DNA of 64,000 bases from Bradyrhizobium sp. Rc3b (GCF_900114915.1 NZ_FOUS01000001.1:1-64000), one strand, 5' to 3'; positions 1-9,916 are shown, counted from the stretch's first letter. Program-made: numbers and translations. The notes: a model not told the origin generated them from the letters alone.

Positions 1-465
1 ACCGGCGACGGCTGCCGCCGCGACGCCGACGGCTATTACTGGATCACCGGCCGCGTCGACGACGTCATCAACGTGTCCGGCCACCGCATGGGCACCGCGG
101 AAGTCGAGAGCGCGCTGGTGGCGCATGAGAAAGTCTCGGAGGCTGCAGTGGTCGGCTTCCCGCACGACATCAAGGGCCAGGGCATCTACGCCTATGTCAC
201 CTTGATGGCCGGCGTGCAGCCGACCGAGGACCTGCGCAAGGAGCTCGTCACCTGGGTGCGCAAGGAGATCGGCCCGATCGCATCCCCGGATCAAATCCAG
301 TTCGCGCCGGGTCTGCCCAAGACCCGCTCCGGCAAAATCATGCGCCGCATCCTGCGCAAGATCGCCGAGGACGAACCGGGCAGCCTGGGCGATACCTCGA
401 CGCTGGCCGATCCCGCCGTGGTCGATGATCTCGTCAAGAACCGGCAGAACCGGAAGCCGGCGTAA
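1..465 (+). CDS. acs: Acetyl-CoA synthetase, C-terminal part (5' end outside window)
   Basis: The reading frame is open from base 1, so the gene starts before the window; 154 residues remain. It would activate acetate to acetyl-CoA through acetyl-AMP in the cytoplasm. The remaining part is the mobile C-terminal domain of the ANL adenylate-forming family: a [20 protein letters not shown] hinge stretch near its start, and a [11 protein letters not shown] segment near the end. The lysine of that segment is the catalytic lysine, inactivated by acetylation in known Acs enzymes. A propionyl-CoA synthetase is possible because the N-terminal substrate pocket is not visible, but the C-terminal motif is typical of Acs. 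An intergenic palindromic repeat follows the stop codon within ten bases. Confidence 0.93.
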   Translation, partial: TGDGCRRDADGYYWITGRVDDVINVSGHRMGTAEVESALVAHEKVSEAAVVGFPHDIKGQGIYAYVTLMAGVQPTEDLRKELVTWVRKEIGPIASPDQIQFAPGLPKTRSGKIMRRILRKIAEDEPGSLGDTSTLADPAVVDDLVKNRQNRKPA

Positions 466-471
466 GGCAAG

Positions 472-610
472 CTCGTGCCCCGGACGCAGCGCAGCGCGCA
501 CTTCGCGGTGCGCTGCTGAGCCGGGGCCCATCGAGCCGCGCACGAAGAGAAGAACTGGGTGCCGGCTCTGCGGCGCACCGCTGCGCGCTGCGCCTTGTCC
601 GGGACACGAG
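472..610. repeat. Intergenic inverted-repeat element (CTCGTG...CACGAG ends)
   Basis: The left end starts CTCGTGCCCCGGACGCAGCG and the right end, read on the other strand, starts CTCGTGTCCCGGACAAGGCG, so the two ends form an imperfect inverted repeat around about 90 bases of inner palindromes rich in GCGCTGCG. It lies directly after acs. The same general design (short gene-end-associated palindrome with CCCGGAC-type arms) recurs elsewhere in the window. Confidence 0.7.
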
Positions 611-900
611 ACTGCCTTTCACACCGAGGCCCCAAAACAACGGCCGTTCACATCCTCACGCACTCGTCAGCGGGCGGGCCGGTGCGGCCGCATCTTTCCC
701 GCCGAGTGTTGTTTTCAGGTCATTTACTTTATTTCGAACATTTCCTTTGTTCCCCCTGCTGACTGGCCCTTGGCAGCCGTGCGTGGAAACCAACCGGTTA
801 ACGGGCGCGGTTAAGAATGTCCCCTGACAAGGACGTGGCCAGCTGGCGATTGCCGGTTCTGCGTAATTTTGGACGATCCGTTCGGGCTAGGGGAAAATCG
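611..900. other. Non-coding stretch upstream of the L,D-transpeptidase
   Basis: No coding region is supported here. Bases around 715-755 are locally AT-rich and probably hold the promoter of the following gene, but no clear -35/-10 pair could be assigned. A frame open from 817 could extend the next protein but lacks any signal-peptide logic. Two TTAA motifs near 795-815 are nine bases apart, which is the wrong spacing for a CtrA box. Confidence 0.4.
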
Positions 901-1416
901 ATGTCGATTAGGATTGTAGTCGCGCTCGTCGCCACCATCGGGGCTGGGGTCTTGATGTCGACGGCGGCGCAGGCGCGGCCGGAAATGGTTGGGGCACATC
1001 TGGCCGACTATTCTCCGGGCACGATCGTGGTCAAAACCAGCGAGCGGCGGCTTTATCTCGTCCTCGATAACGGACACGCCGTGCGCTATCCGGTCGGCGT
1101 CGGCAAGTCCGGCAAGCAGTGGGCCGGCACCACCCGCATCGACGGCAAGTACCGCAATCCGGCCTGGTCGCCGCCCGCCGAGGTGAAGCGCGACAAGCCG
1201 AGCATCCCTGACGTCATTCCCGGCGGCTCGCCGCGCAACCCGATGGGCGTCGCGGCGATGACGCTGGCCGGCGGTGAATACGCCATCCACGGCACCAACG
1301 TGCCGGGCTCGATCGGCGGTTTCGTCTCCTATGGCTGCATCCGCATGCTCAACGATGACATCACCGATCTCTATGGCCGCGTCTCCGTCGGCACGACGGT
1401 GGTCGTGACGCGCTGA
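901..1416 (+). CDS. Exported L,D-transpeptidase (YkuD domain)
   Basis: A 171-residue protein that would form 3-3 cross-links in peptidoglycan or attach proteins to it in the periplasm. The ATG at 901 was chosen because it starts directly with a signal peptide (hydrophobic VVALVATIGAGVLM, then AQA cleavage site near residue 25); an upstream frame start at 817 would bury this. The YkuD core shows the catalytic signature HGTNVPGSIGG followed by SYGCIRM with the nucleophilic cysteine. The family is Ldt/ErfK/YbiS, and the protein is a single-domain minimal form without LysM. It is a single-gene unit ended by a strong hairpin terminator shared with the convergent nuclease gene. Confidence 0.92.
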   Translation: MSIRIVVALVATIGAGVLMSTAAQARPEMVGAHLADYSPGTIVVKTSERRLYLVLDNGHAVRYPVGVGKSGKQWAGTTRIDGKYRNPAWSPPAEVKRDKPSIPDVIPGGSPRNPMGVAAMTLAGGEYAIHGTNVPGSIGGFVSYGCIRMLNDDITDLYGRVSVGTTVVVTR

Positions 1417-1445
1417 TCGCCGGGATCAAGGCAAGACAAGAAAAG

Positions 1446-1470
1446 GCCGCGTCCGGAGACGCGGCTTTTT
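1446..1470 (+). terminator. Rho-independent terminator after the L,D-transpeptidase gene
   Basis: A perfect eight-base stem GCCGCGTC / GACGCGGC encloses a CGGA loop and is followed by five T residues. An AAAA run just left of the stem means the same hairpin could also stop transcription arriving from the minus-strand nuclease gene that ends at 1473. Confidence 0.9.
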
Positions 1471-1472
1471 CG

Positions 1473-2063
1473 TTACCAGAAGCGCCAGCTGCGCGCGCAC
1501 CAGCCGTCGCGATGGCCGCCGTTGTAGCTTCGCGCAAAACCGCCGGCGAGCAATGCCGCCGAAACGTTCGCAGTCCGCCGGGTCGCGACGTCGGCGAGAA
1601 CGCGGCCGTATTTGTCAGGGCCGAGATTGGCGATCGTCACGTCGCCCTGACCGAGCAGATCGCGCAATGCGCGGGCCGCGGCTTCGGCCTTGTCCTGCTC
1701 CTCCCGGCAAGACGCTTTCATCTCGGGCGCGTCGATGCCGCGCAACCGAACCCGCACGACGAGATCGCGGCCGCCGCGCTGACGAACCCGCGCGAGAAAG
1801 GTGTCGCCGTCGACGGTGCGAATGACGTCGACCGGCTCGCGAACATCGGGATGGCGCGCTTGCTCGAGAACGATCTCGGCGTTCCGCGTGCGATCGCCAT
1901 CCGTGTCCGGAATTAGCCAGCCCATTCCGTGGCGGAAGGTGAGCACGACGGCCAGCGCGATGCCCACCACGAACATCCACGGCAATAATCCGGAGAAGCG
2001 CCGACCGAACGGCGAGCCGCCGAATTGCGGCCGATAGGAATTGGGTCGGTCCTGGAAACGCAT
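1473..2063 (-). CDS. Membrane-anchored thermonuclease-like protein (SNase fold)
   Basis: A 196-residue protein. After a basic N-terminus, residues about 28-48 form one transmembrane or uncleaved signal segment (LPWMFVVGIALAVVLTF). The rest is a staphylococcal-nuclease (PF00565) domain: VDGDTFLARV, RLRGIDAPE (calcium/active-site strand) and GPDKYGRVLADV. Conserved acidic and arginine residues of the active site appear present, so it is probably a Ca-dependent phosphodiesterase acting on nucleic acid outside the cytoplasm. The ATG at 2063 was preferred to a TTG one codon earlier. It is convergent with the L,D-transpeptidase gene and shares its terminator. The substrate is not known. Confidence 0.85.
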   Translation of the reverse strand: MRFQDRPNSYRPQFGGSPFGRRFSGLLPWMFVVGIALAVVLTFRHGMGWLIPDTDGDRTRNAEIVLEQARHPDVREPVDVIRTVDGDTFLARVRQRGGRDLVVRVRLRGIDAPEMKASCREEQDKAEAAARALRDLLGQGDVTIANLGPDKYGRVLADVATRRTANVSAALLAGGFARSYNGGHRDGWCARSWRFW

Positions 2064-2245
2064 CAACTCACGCTAGGACAGAGTCGGGGGAACTCAAAGC
2101 ACGAGCGCGCACATAGCGGAACCATGCAGGAAAATTCCATTGTCGGATACGTCGGCCGTAGTTCTACTGGAGATCCGCGAATATTACCCAAATCTCAATC
2201 ATTGGTTGCGAATACCTGTTATACAGCAAAGCGAGGAGATGAGCG

Positions 2246-3964
2246 GTGGGGTCATTCAGGTTTCGCATTGGAACAAAGCTCGGCATCGTCACCGGCGTGA
2301 GCGTTGTGCTGGTCTGCGGCATGCTGACCAACCAGATGCTCGGCAACCGGTCGATCGCCGAATCCAATCGCCTGGTCACGATCAACTATCTCAACAAAGG
2401 CAATGCGCAAGCGGCGCAGACGGCAATGGCGCGGGCGCAGCTCGCAGCTCTCGAGATCAGCTCCGCCTCGTCAGCCGGAGAGGTTGACAAGCTCCTCGAG
2501 AATCTCCGCGCGCGAGCAGGCGAAGCCGGCGCGGAAATCGATGCGGCGACCGACCGGGCGACCCGCAAGGTCACCCAGGACGCCTATCGTGAGACCAAGA
2601 AATTCGTCGATGCGTATCTGGCCAGCGGCATTGAACTGGCGGGGGCGCAAAAGTCCGTCATTGGCGCCCCCTCCGGCGGCGCCAGGACTGCGGCAGACTC
2701 GACGAAGGCAACCATTCTCGCAGAGCGTATGCGTCCGGCAGCCCTGGAAGTCAGCAAACGGATCGACGATCTGGTCGGCGTTGCCAACGAATTCGCGGCG
2801 CGCCGCAAGGGCGAGATGCTGGCCGAACTCGACCGCGTCGCCACCTTCGCATTGATCGTCGGCGTCTTCGTCGTTCTGACGTTGATCGGGTCCGCCGTCT
2901 TTTCCGTGTCGAACATCGCCCGGCCGATCCGGCGCATCGGCGACGTGCTTCTCCAGCTCGCCGGCGGCAACAAGGCGGTCGAGATTCCCTACACGCGCCG
3001 CGGCGATGAGGTCGGCGACAACGCTCGCGCGGCTCAGACCTTCAAGGAAAACCTGATCCGTATCGAGCAGATGGAGGTCGAACAGAAGAATCAGGAAGCC
3101 GCTGCGGCCGCTCAGCGCAAGGAAGAAATGGCCCAGCTCGCCGGCGTGTTCGAAGCCGCGGTCGGCGGCATCATCGACTCCGTGTCAGCAGCCTCCCAGC
3201 AGCTCGAGGCAGCCGCCGGTACGCTGTCGGGAACCGCGGAAGAGACCCAGCAACTCTCCGGAATGGTCGCGGCGGCCTCGGAGGAAGCCTCCACCAATGT
3301 CGGAGCGGTCGCGTCCGCCGCCGAGGAAATGAGCACCTCGGTCGTCGAGATCGGCCGCCAGGTCCACGATTCCAGCCGCATCGCCAGCGAAGCGGTCAGG
3401 CAGGCGGAGCGCACCGACGTCCGGATCAATGAACTGCTCAAGGCGGCGGGCCGAATTGGCGACGTCGTCAAATTGATCACCGCGATTGCCGAACAGACCA
3501 ACCTCCTGGCGCTGAACGCAACGATCGAGGCGGCGCGCGCCGGCGAATCCGGCCGCGGCTTTGCAGTCGTGGCGAGCGAGGTGAAGGCGCTCGCGGCGCA
3601 AACCGCGCGAGCGACCGAAGAGATCAGCGCGCAGATCGCCGGCATGCAATCGGCAACCGAGGACTCCGTCGGAGCGATCAAGGAAATCGGCGCGACCATC
3701 GCCCGCATTTCAGACATTTCGTCCACCATTGCAGCGACGATCGAAGAACAGGGTGCAGCGACGGCCGAGATTGCGCGCAACGTCAGCGAAGCCGCCAAGG
3801 GAACCGTCGAAGTCGCAGACAAGATCGCCCAGGTCAGTCATGGCGCGAGCGCGACCGGCGCGGCGTCGGGGCAGGTGTTGGCATCGGCGCGCTCGCTGTC
3901 GAGTGAAAGCAGCCTCTTGAAGACGGAAGTCGAGAAGTTCCTCACCACCGTGCGCGCGGCATGA
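2246..3964 (+). CDS. Methyl-accepting chemotaxis protein
   Basis: A 572-residue chemoreceptor. The GTG start at 2246 follows a GCGAGGAG ribosome site by seven bases. Transmembrane segment 1 lies at about residues 10-30, a helical periplasmic ligand domain follows to about 195, transmembrane segment 2 at about 199-222, a HAMP domain to about 275, then the methyl-accepting signalling coiled coil. The conserved hairpin tip ([18 protein letters not shown], then [15 protein letters not shown]) at about residues 414-450 is intact, so it should couple to CheA/CheW. No CheR/CheB tethering pentapeptide is seen at the C-terminus. The ligand cannot be told from sequence. It stands alone, without che genes nearby. 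Confidence 0.95.
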   Translation: MGSFRFRIGTKLGIVTGVSVVLVCGMLTNQMLGNRSIAESNRLVTINYLNKGNAQAAQTAMARAQLAALEISSASSAGEVDKLLENLRARAGEAGAEIDAATDRATRKVTQDAYRETKKFVDAYLASGIELAGAQKSVIGAPSGGARTAADSTKATILAERMRPAALEVSKRIDDLVGVANEFAARRKGEMLAELDRVATFALIVGVFVVLTLIGSAVFSVSNIARPIRRIGDVLLQLAGGNKAVEIPYTRRGDEVGDNARAAQTFKENLIRIEQMEVEQKNQEAAAAAQRKEEMAQLAGVFEAAVGGIIDSVSAASQQLEAAAGTLSGTAEETQQLSGMVAAASEEASTNVGAVASAAEEMSTSVVEIGRQVHDSSRIASEAVRQAERTDVRINELLKAAGRIGDVVKLITAIAEQTNLLALNATIEAARAGESGRGFAVVASEVKALAAQTARATEEISAQIAGMQSATEDSVGAIKEIGATIARISDISSTIAATIEEQGAATAEIARNVSEAAKGTVEVADKIAQVSHGASATGAASGQVLASARSLSSESSLLKTEVEKFLTTVRAA

Positions 3965-4119
3965 AACGGCGTAGCGGCGACGAGCAGTTCTTCAATGCTC
4001 GTCGCATATGGATAGCGCCTCCGGGATTCCCCGGAATTGTCCGGCACCATGGACAACTGTAGGTTGGAAGAGATCTCACGAGCAATCGCTCGTGGAACTC
4101 CCTGCAGTGGGCCCCCGAC

Positions 4120-5139
4120 ATGAACATCGACGCAATTTCCGCCGATTCGCTCGAACGAATGGCCGATCTCGTTCGGCAGCAGCACAGTTCCCTCGACACC
4201 ATGCTGCTGTCCCCAGTGGGCGAATTCCAGACCAGAGCCGTCGCGCTCGCGACGTTGATGCGTGAAGTGACGGACTGCCTCGCCGAGGATTTCCTGCATC
4301 GTCCGGCGCAGGACTTTCCGATGCTCTATTTTGCATGCGGCAAGGCCAGAGTCGGATCGACCGCCCTCAGCAATCTGTTCGGCATGACCGGCATGCCTTC
4401 ATATTATCAACCGCTGAAGGCGATCCTGCGCGACGCGCTCGTCGGCCGCCCGCTGGCGCCCTGGATCATCCCCTCGGCAAGCGACGAGCCGCACATCTTC
4501 AGCAAGGAAACGATCGGGCCCTACGTCCTTGCCGAGAGCTTGTTCAATCCGCTGCAGCTCTTGGTGGAGGCAGGCTATCCGCGCCACCGTCTGCATCTCA
4601 TCATGCTCGACCGCGAGCCGGCGAGTTCGCTGGCGTCATGGCTCGAGAAGCTGATTTCGCGCGCGCCCGAAGACACATTGCTGCGGCACTATGTCGTTGC
4701 CGCACTGAGCGCGGCCCGCGTCGCAAGTTACGCGCAACAACACGGCGTTCCCGTCACGCACTACGTCTACGAGGTAAGCAAGGAGGCGCTGTCGTCGGTG
4801 CGCGTCTTGTTCGACCGCCTCGGCCTTTCGAACAGCTTTACCGAGAATGCCGTGACGTCATGGCAGGAACCGGGAGACGCGCAAGCAAACAACGCGCGCG
4901 TCATCTTCCCGAGCGAAGCGACGATCTACAAGGTGCCCAATCTGCACACCTCCGATAGCGCCTATCGCTACCAGCGTCGCGCGACGGCCTCGATGAGCGA
5001 AGCTCAGCTGGAGATTCTGGAGCGCTGCGGGGTCAATGACGCCTATCGAGCTTCGGTCGCGGCGTGCGTCCGCGACCTCGGCCTGAATGCCGCAACGTCG
5101 GCGCATCTGTTCGGCGAATGGTTCGCCGAGGCCGCGTGA
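4120..5139 (+). CDS. Sulfotransferase family protein, first gene of a cysD-cysNC operon
   Basis: A 339-residue cytoplasmic protein of the PAPS-dependent sulfotransferase type. The phosphosulfate-binding loop reads [12 protein letters not shown] (residues 72-83), and a second conserved stretch [13 protein letters not shown] (about 163-175) fits the 3'-phosphate-binding Arg/Ser motif. Its stop codon overlaps a possible GTG start of cysD, and cysD overlaps cysNC, so the three are very probably co-transcribed. CysD and CysNC make PAPS, the donor such an enzyme needs. This resembles the NodH with NodPQ arrangement of rhizobia, but the protein is not close enough by eye to be called NodH, NoeE or LpsS. 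The acceptor (polysaccharide, lipid or small molecule) is unknown. Confidence 0.72.
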   Translation: MNIDAISADSLERMADLVRQQHSSLDTMLLSPVGEFQTRAVALATLMREVTDCLAEDFLHRPAQDFPMLYFACGKARVGSTALSNLFGMTGMPSYYQPLKAILRDALVGRPLAPWIIPSASDEPHIFSKETIGPYVLAESLFNPLQLLVEAGYPRHRLHLIMLDREPASSLASWLEKLISRAPEDTLLRHYVVAALSAARVASYAQQHGVPVTHYVYEVSKEALSSVRVLFDRLGLSNSFTENAVTSWQEPGDAQANNARVIFPSEATIYKVPNLHTSDSAYRYQRRATASMSEAQLEILERCGVNDAYRASVAACVRDLGLNAATSAHLFGEWFAEAA

Positions 5140-5144
5140 TCAGC

Positions 5145-6107
5145 ATGCTGGACATTCCCACGAGCACCGAGCCCGCCCTCCTTGAAAGAACCGGCCGCGA
5201 GCCGCTTCACGCCGCCAGTCATCTCCGGCGCCTGGAGGCGGAAAGCATCCACATCTTGCGGGAGACGGCGGCCGAATTCCGCAAGCCGGTGATGCTGTAT
5301 TCGATCGGCAAGGACTCCTCGGTGCTACTGCACCTGGCGATGAAGGCCTTTCATCCCGGCAAGCCGCCGTTTCCGCTGCTGCATGTCGACACGACATGGA
5401 AATTCCGCGAGATGATCGCGTTTCGCGACCGCCGCGCGCGCGAACTCGGCATCGACCTGATCGTCCATACCAACAATGACGGCTTGAGCCAGGGCATCGA
5501 CCCCTTCACCCACGGCTCAGCCCGCTACACCGACGTTATGAAGACGCAGGCGTTGCGGCAGGCGCTGGACCTCCACGGCTTCGACGCCGCGATCGGAGGC
5601 GCGCGGCGCGACGAGGAGAAATCGCGCGCCAAGGAGCGCGTGTTCTCGCACCGGAGCGCGGCACATCGCTGGGATCCGAAGAACCAGCGGCCCGAGCTGT
5701 GGAGCCTGTACAACACGATGCTGGCGCCCGGCGAGAGCATGCGGGTGTTTCCGCTGTCGAACTGGACCGAGCTCGACGTCTGGGACTACCTCCTCGCCGA
5801 GGACATCCCGATCGTTCCGCTCTATCTGGCGGCTTCGCGCCCGGTGGTCGAGCGCGACGGCGCGCTGATCATGGTGGACGACGAACGGATGCCGCTGCTT
5901 GCAGGCGAAGAGCCGCGATGGCGCTCCGTCAGGTTTCGCACCCTCGGCTGCTATCCGCTCAGCGGCGCCACGGTCTCGACCGCGGCAACATTGCCAGAGA
6001 TCGTGCTCGAGATGATGGCGTCGCGCACCTCCGAGCGGCAGGGACGCATGATCGACCGGGACAGTCCCGCATCGATGGAGCGCAAGAAAGCGCAAGGCTA
6101 CTTCTGA
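5145..6107 (+). CDS. cysD: Sulfate adenylyltransferase subunit 2
   Basis: Catalytic subunit of ATP sulfurylase, which makes adenosine 5'-phosphosulfate from ATP and sulfate together with CysN. The 320-residue protein carries the PP-loop SIGKDSSV (residues 53-60), the [11 protein letters not shown] segment and [15 protein letters not shown], all diagnostic for CysD/NodP. It is about 18 residues longer at the N-terminus than the Escherichia coli enzyme. The ATG at 5145 is used here; a GTG at 5136 that overlaps the sulfotransferase stop codon is an equally possible, translationally coupled start. The last base is shared with the cysNC start codon. Confidence 0.96.
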   Translation: MLDIPTSTEPALLERTGREPLHAASHLRRLEAESIHILRETAAEFRKPVMLYSIGKDSSVLLHLAMKAFHPGKPPFPLLHVDTTWKFREMIAFRDRRARELGIDLIVHTNNDGLSQGIDPFTHGSARYTDVMKTQALRQALDLHGFDAAIGGARRDEEKSRAKERVFSHRSAAHRWDPKNQRPELWSLYNTMLAPGESMRVFPLSNWTELDVWDYLLAEDIPIVPLYLAASRPVVERDGALIMVDDERMPLLAGEEPRWRSVRFRTLGCYPLSGATVSTAATLPEIVLEMMASRTSERQGRMIDRDSPASMERKKAQGYF

Positions 6108-8002
6108 TGTCCTATCACGAGGCCCCCACGATCGCCGCCTCCGATGCGCCGCGGCTCGAACAGGATGATCGTCCGACGCTGCGTTTCGTCACTTGCGGCA
6201 GCGTCGACGACGGCAAGAGCACGCTGGTTGGCCGGCTGCTCTACGATTCCAAGACGCTGCTCGACGATCAGATCGACGCGCTGGCGTCCGAAAGCCGGAC
6301 GATCGGCACCACCGGTGGCGATTTCGATTTCGCGCTGCTGGTCGACGGCTTGCAGGCCGAGCGCGAGCAGGGCATCACGATCGACGTCGCCTACCGCTTC
6401 TTCGCGACCAAGCTGCGCCGCTTCATCGTCGCCGACACGCCGGGGCATGCGCAGTACACGCGCAACATGGCGACCGGCGCCTCCAACGCCGAACTTGCCG
6501 TGGTGCTGGTCGATGCCCGCAAGGGCGTGATCACGCAGACGCGGCGCCACAGCCACATCCTGTCGCTGTTGGGTATCCGTCACGTCGTGCTCGCCGTGAA
6601 CAAGATGGACCTGATCGGATTCGACGGGGATCGCTTTGCGGCCATCACTGCCGAATACCTGACCATGGCCGGACAGCTCGGAATCCCGCAGGTCCAGTGC
6701 ATTCCGGTCGTCGCACGCGACGGCGACAACATCGTCACGGCCAGCGCGCGGATGCCCTGGTACACCGGGCCGACGGTGACGGCCTATCTGGAATCGGTCG
6801 ACGTTTCCGGCGATGTCTCGCAGCGGCCGTTCCGGTTGCCGGTGCAATGGGTCAACCGGCCGCATGCGGAGTTTCGCGGCTTCTGCGGCCGGATCGCCAG
6901 CGGAACGATCGCGACCGGCGAGACCATCACCGTGCAGCCCTCGGGCCGCCAGACGCGCATCGCGCGCATTCTCACGCCCGGCGGCGAGCGCGATCGGGCT
7001 GCGGCGGGCGAATCGGTGACGCTCACATTGACCGACGAGATCGACGTCAGTCGCGGCGACGTTCTGACGGCGGGACCCGCGCCACAGGTCTCCGATCAAC
7101 TGGCGGCGCATCTGGTCTGGTTCGACGACGAGGCCATGGTCGCGGGCCGTCGCTATTTGCTCAAATGCGGCGCGGCCTCGACCGGCGCGGTGATCACGAC
7201 GCTCAAGCACCGCATCGCCATCGACACCATGGCGCATGAAAACGCCGCCACGCTCGACGCCAACCAGATCGGCTACGCCCATCTCAGCCTCGACCGTCCC
7301 TTGGTGTTCGAGGCCTATCGCGACGACCGCGACATGGGCAGCTTCATTCTCGTCGATCCGATCAGCCACCGCACCGCCGCAGCGGGAATGATCGACCTCT
7401 CGCTCCGCCGCGCCACCAACATTCATTGGCAACGGCTTGCCGTCGACAAATCCGTGCGGGCGCGGCTGAAGCAGCAGCGGCCCTGCGTGCTCTGGTTCAC
7501 AGGGCTGAGCGGTGCCGGCAAATCGACAATCGCCGATCTCGTCGATCGCAGGCTTGCCGAACTCGGACGCCACGCCGTACTGCTCGACGGCGACAATCTC
7601 CGTCACGGCATCAACCGCGACCTCGGCTTCTCCACCGCGGACAGGGCGGAGAACGTCCGACGCACCGCGGAGATCGCGGCGCTGTTCGTCGACGCCGGCA
7701 TGATCGCGCTGGTCGCGCTGATCTCACCGTTCCGCAGCGAGCGCGAGCTGGCGCGCGGGCGGGTCGAGACAGGCGAGTTCATTGAGATCCATGTCGCGAC
7801 CCCGCTCGCCGAATGTGAGCATCGCGATCCCAAGGGGCTCTATCGCAAGGCACGGGCGGGAGAGCTGCCGTCGTTCACCGGCATCGATCATCCCTACGAG
7901 ACGCCGCAGGCGCCGGAGATCACCGTCGACACGTCAGAAATGTCGACTGACGCGGCCTGCGAGCGCATCATCCGCTATCTCAGGGAGAATGATTACCTTT
8001 AG
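6107..8002 (+). CDS. cysNC: Bifunctional sulfate adenylyltransferase subunit 1 / adenylylsulfate kinase
   Basis: A 631-residue fusion of CysN (GTPase that drives ATP sulfurylase) and CysC (APS kinase), which yields PAPS. The CysN part shows the G1 loop GSVDDGKS (residues 31-38), DTPGH (G3) and NKMD (G4), followed by elongation-factor-like beta-barrels. The CysC part starts near 450 with the Walker A loop GLSGAGKS (about 465-472) and DGDNLRHGINRDLGFS. The ATG at 6107 overlaps the cysD stop codon by one base. The fusion is the NodQ-type architecture common in rhizobia. Together with the upstream sulfotransferase it supports use of PAPS for sulfation as well as assimilation; no PAPS/APS reductase gene is in the window. 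Confidence 0.96.
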   Translation: MSYHEAPTIAASDAPRLEQDDRPTLRFVTCGSVDDGKSTLVGRLLYDSKTLLDDQIDALASESRTIGTTGGDFDFALLVDGLQAEREQGITIDVAYRFFATKLRRFIVADTPGHAQYTRNMATGASNAELAVVLVDARKGVITQTRRHSHILSLLGIRHVVLAVNKMDLIGFDGDRFAAITAEYLTMAGQLGIPQVQCIPVVARDGDNIVTASARMPWYTGPTVTAYLESVDVSGDVSQRPFRLPVQWVNRPHAEFRGFCGRIASGTIATGETITVQPSGRQTRIARILTPGGERDRAAAGESVTLTLTDEIDVSRGDVLTAGPAPQVSDQLAAHLVWFDDEAMVAGRRYLLKCGAASTGAVITTLKHRIAIDTMAHENAATLDANQIGYAHLSLDRPLVFEAYRDDRDMGSFILVDPISHRTAAAGMIDLSLRRATNIHWQRLAVDKSVRARLKQQRPCVLWFTGLSGAGKSTIADLVDRRLAELGRHAVLLDGDNLRHGINRDLGFSTADRAENVRRTAEIAALFVDAGMIALVALISPFRSERELARGRVETGEFIEIHVATPLAECEHRDPKGLYRKARAGELPSFTGIDHPYETPQAPEITVDTSEMSTDAACERIIRYLRENDYL

Positions 8003-8052
8003 TGGCAAGACCTTTAGCAGCAAAGGCGGACAGCCTTCGGACCGGCGATCGC

Positions 8053-8262
8053 TCAGAAGTCGGAGGCGATGCCCTTGCGCTCCCAGTCGCCGTAGCGGGT
8101 CGGCTCGGGTCCCTTGGGCCCCTGCAATTCCTTCGGCGCCGCCTTGCCGTCCTCCTTGGCCTGCACGGCCGCGGCCTGCCGGCGCGCCTCGGCTTCGGCC
8201 AGCGCGCGCTTGGCTGCCGGCGTGAGCTGTTTGCGGTCGGAAACGGGAGACTGGTCACTCAT
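8053..8262 (-). CDS. Succinate dehydrogenase assembly factor 4-like protein (DUF1674)
   Basis: A 69-residue protein whose C-terminus GPEPTRYGDWERKGIASDF is the conserved block of the SDHAF4/DUF1674 family. In mitochondria this family binds flavinylated SDHA and promotes complex II assembly; a similar role in the bacterium is inferred. The N-terminal half is charged and alanine-rich, with no signal peptide. The gene points toward cysNC, convergent with it, and diverges from rsmB, with about 190 bases between the two starts. Confidence 0.85.
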   Translation of the reverse strand: MSDQSPVSDRKQLTPAAKRALAEAEARRQAAAVQAKEDGKAAPKELQGPKGPEPTRYGDWERKGIASDF

Positions 8263-8451
8263 CGTCAGGCTTTCTAGCGCAGGACGAGCCGCAACGCGAT
8301 GTCCAATAACGCATTCCTGAAATCGGCCCGGAAGGGCTGAAAAAGCCGGAAGCGATTCTTACATTTGGCATATTCGCGTGCCAGAGATTGGGTTCTCAAG
8401 GCATGCGCCCATTGCGGCGGAACTGCCGCTCGCTCAGAACCTTGCTTCCGC

Positions 8452-9798
8452 ATGCCATCTCAACGTTTCGCCCCTCCGTCCGAAGTGCCCGGTCTCGCGG
8501 CGCGACGGATTGCCGCCGACATCGTCGACGGCGTGCTGCACAAGCACCGCACGCTCGATGACCAACTCGACGGCAGCGGCGCCCATCCCGGACTGAAGAC
8601 GCTGGCCGACCGCGACCGCGCGCTGATGCGGCGCCTGGTCGCCACGGTGCTGCGCCGGCTCGGCACGCTCGGCCATGTGCTGTCCCGCCTGCTCGACAAG
8701 GGCATCCCCTCCGATGCGCCGCGCGCGCAAAGCGCGCTCCTGATCGGCGCGGCGCAGATCCTCTGGATGGACGTGCCGGATCACGCGGCCGTCGACCTCT
8801 CCGTTCGCCTGGTGCAATCCGACCGGCGCGCCGCGCGCTATGCCGGCCTCGTCAATGCCGTGCTGCGCCGCTGCGCGCGCGAGGGCACGGCGCTGGTCGA
8901 GGAGGTCGCCGCGCAATCGCTGGATCTGCCGCCATGGCTGCTCGCGCGCTGGAGCGCGCATTATGGCGAAGCAACCGCAAGGGAGATGGCGCTGGCGCTC
9001 GGCCACGAGCCGTCGCTCGATCTCACGGTGAAATCCGATGCCGCGCAATGGGCGAGCCGCCTGCACGGCGAGACGCTGCCGACCGGGACGGTGCGGATGC
9101 TGCTGCACGGCTCGGTGACCATGCTGCCCGGCTTTGCCGAGGGACAATGGTGGGTGCAGGACGCCGCCGCCGCGCTGCCGGCCCTGCTGTTCGGCGACGT
9201 CAAGGGCAAGTCCATTGCCGATCTCTGCGCCGCCCCCGGCGGCAAGACCGCGCAACTGGTGCATGCCGGCGCGCATGTCACGGCGATTGACCGCTCGCCA
9301 GCCCGGGTGACGCGGCTGCGTGAAAACCTGGCGCGGCTGTCGCTCCAGGCCGAGACCGTCGTCGCTGACGCCGTGGAATGGGCCGGCCCTGCCGAAGGCT
9401 TCGACGGTATTTTGATCGATGCGCCCTGCACCTCGACCGGCACGATCCGCCGTCATCCCGATGTGGCATGGCTGCGGCAGGAATCCGATGTCACCGCCAT
9501 GACTGTGCTGCAGCAGCGGCTGCTGCGAAAATCGGTATCGTTGCTCAAGCCGGGCGGCACGCTGGTCTACTGTACCTGCTCGCTGGAACCCGAAGAGGGC
9601 GAGCAGGCCGTGGCCACGCTGCTGGCAAGCGAACCCGCGCTTCGCCGCGTCCCGATCGAGGCGTCGGAAGTCGCGGGCCTCGACGAAATCATCACAGGGG
9701 ACGGCGATCTGCGCACCCTGCCCAGCCATCTGCCGAACGCCGATCCCAAGCTCGGCGGGCTCGACGGGTTTTTCGCGACCCGGCTCATTAAATCCTGA
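8452..9798 (+). CDS. rsmB: 16S rRNA (cytosine-C5) methyltransferase, RsmB family
   Basis: A 448-residue protein. An N-terminal NusB-like RNA-binding domain (about 10-140) precedes a Rossmann methyltransferase domain. The SAM motif DLCAAPGGKTAQL lies near 257-269, the motif IV segment DAPCTSTGTIRRHPDV near 323-338 and the catalytic-cysteine motif YCTCSLEPEEGE near 373. RsmB methylates C967 of 16S rRNA. The ATG at 8452 was chosen because homologues begin shortly before the NusB domain. A heparinase-like gene and purH follow on the same strand, an order often found in Rhizobiales. Confidence 0.93.
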   Translation: MPSQRFAPPSEVPGLAARRIAADIVDGVLHKHRTLDDQLDGSGAHPGLKTLADRDRALMRRLVATVLRRLGTLGHVLSRLLDKGIPSDAPRAQSALLIGAAQILWMDVPDHAAVDLSVRLVQSDRRAARYAGLVNAVLRRCAREGTALVEEVAAQSLDLPPWLLARWSAHYGEATAREMALALGHEPSLDLTVKSDAAQWASRLHGETLPTGTVRMLLHGSVTMLPGFAEGQWWVQDAAAALPALLFGDVKGKSIADLCAAPGGKTAQLVHAGAHVTAIDRSPARVTRLRENLARLSLQAETVVADAVEWAGPAEGFDGILIDAPCTSTGTIRRHPDVAWLRQESDVTAMTVLQQRLLRKSVSLLKPGGTLVYCTCSLEPEEGEQAVATLLASEPALRRVPIEASEVAGLDEIITGDGDLRTLPSHLPNADPKLGGLDGFFATRLIKS

Positions 9799-9916
9799 TT
9801 TTGCACCGGATTTTGCGGCCGCGACGCTGATTCGCACACGTTCAAGGTGGTGTCAGACGTCCGATTTTGGGATTAATAGGGATTCGTCGGAATCCTCTCC
9901 CCCTTCAAGGCAAAGC

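Noticed and set aside
795..815. Two TTAA motifs upstream of the L,D-transpeptidase, resembling a CtrA site
   Set aside because: The motifs are nine bases apart; CtrA needs seven.
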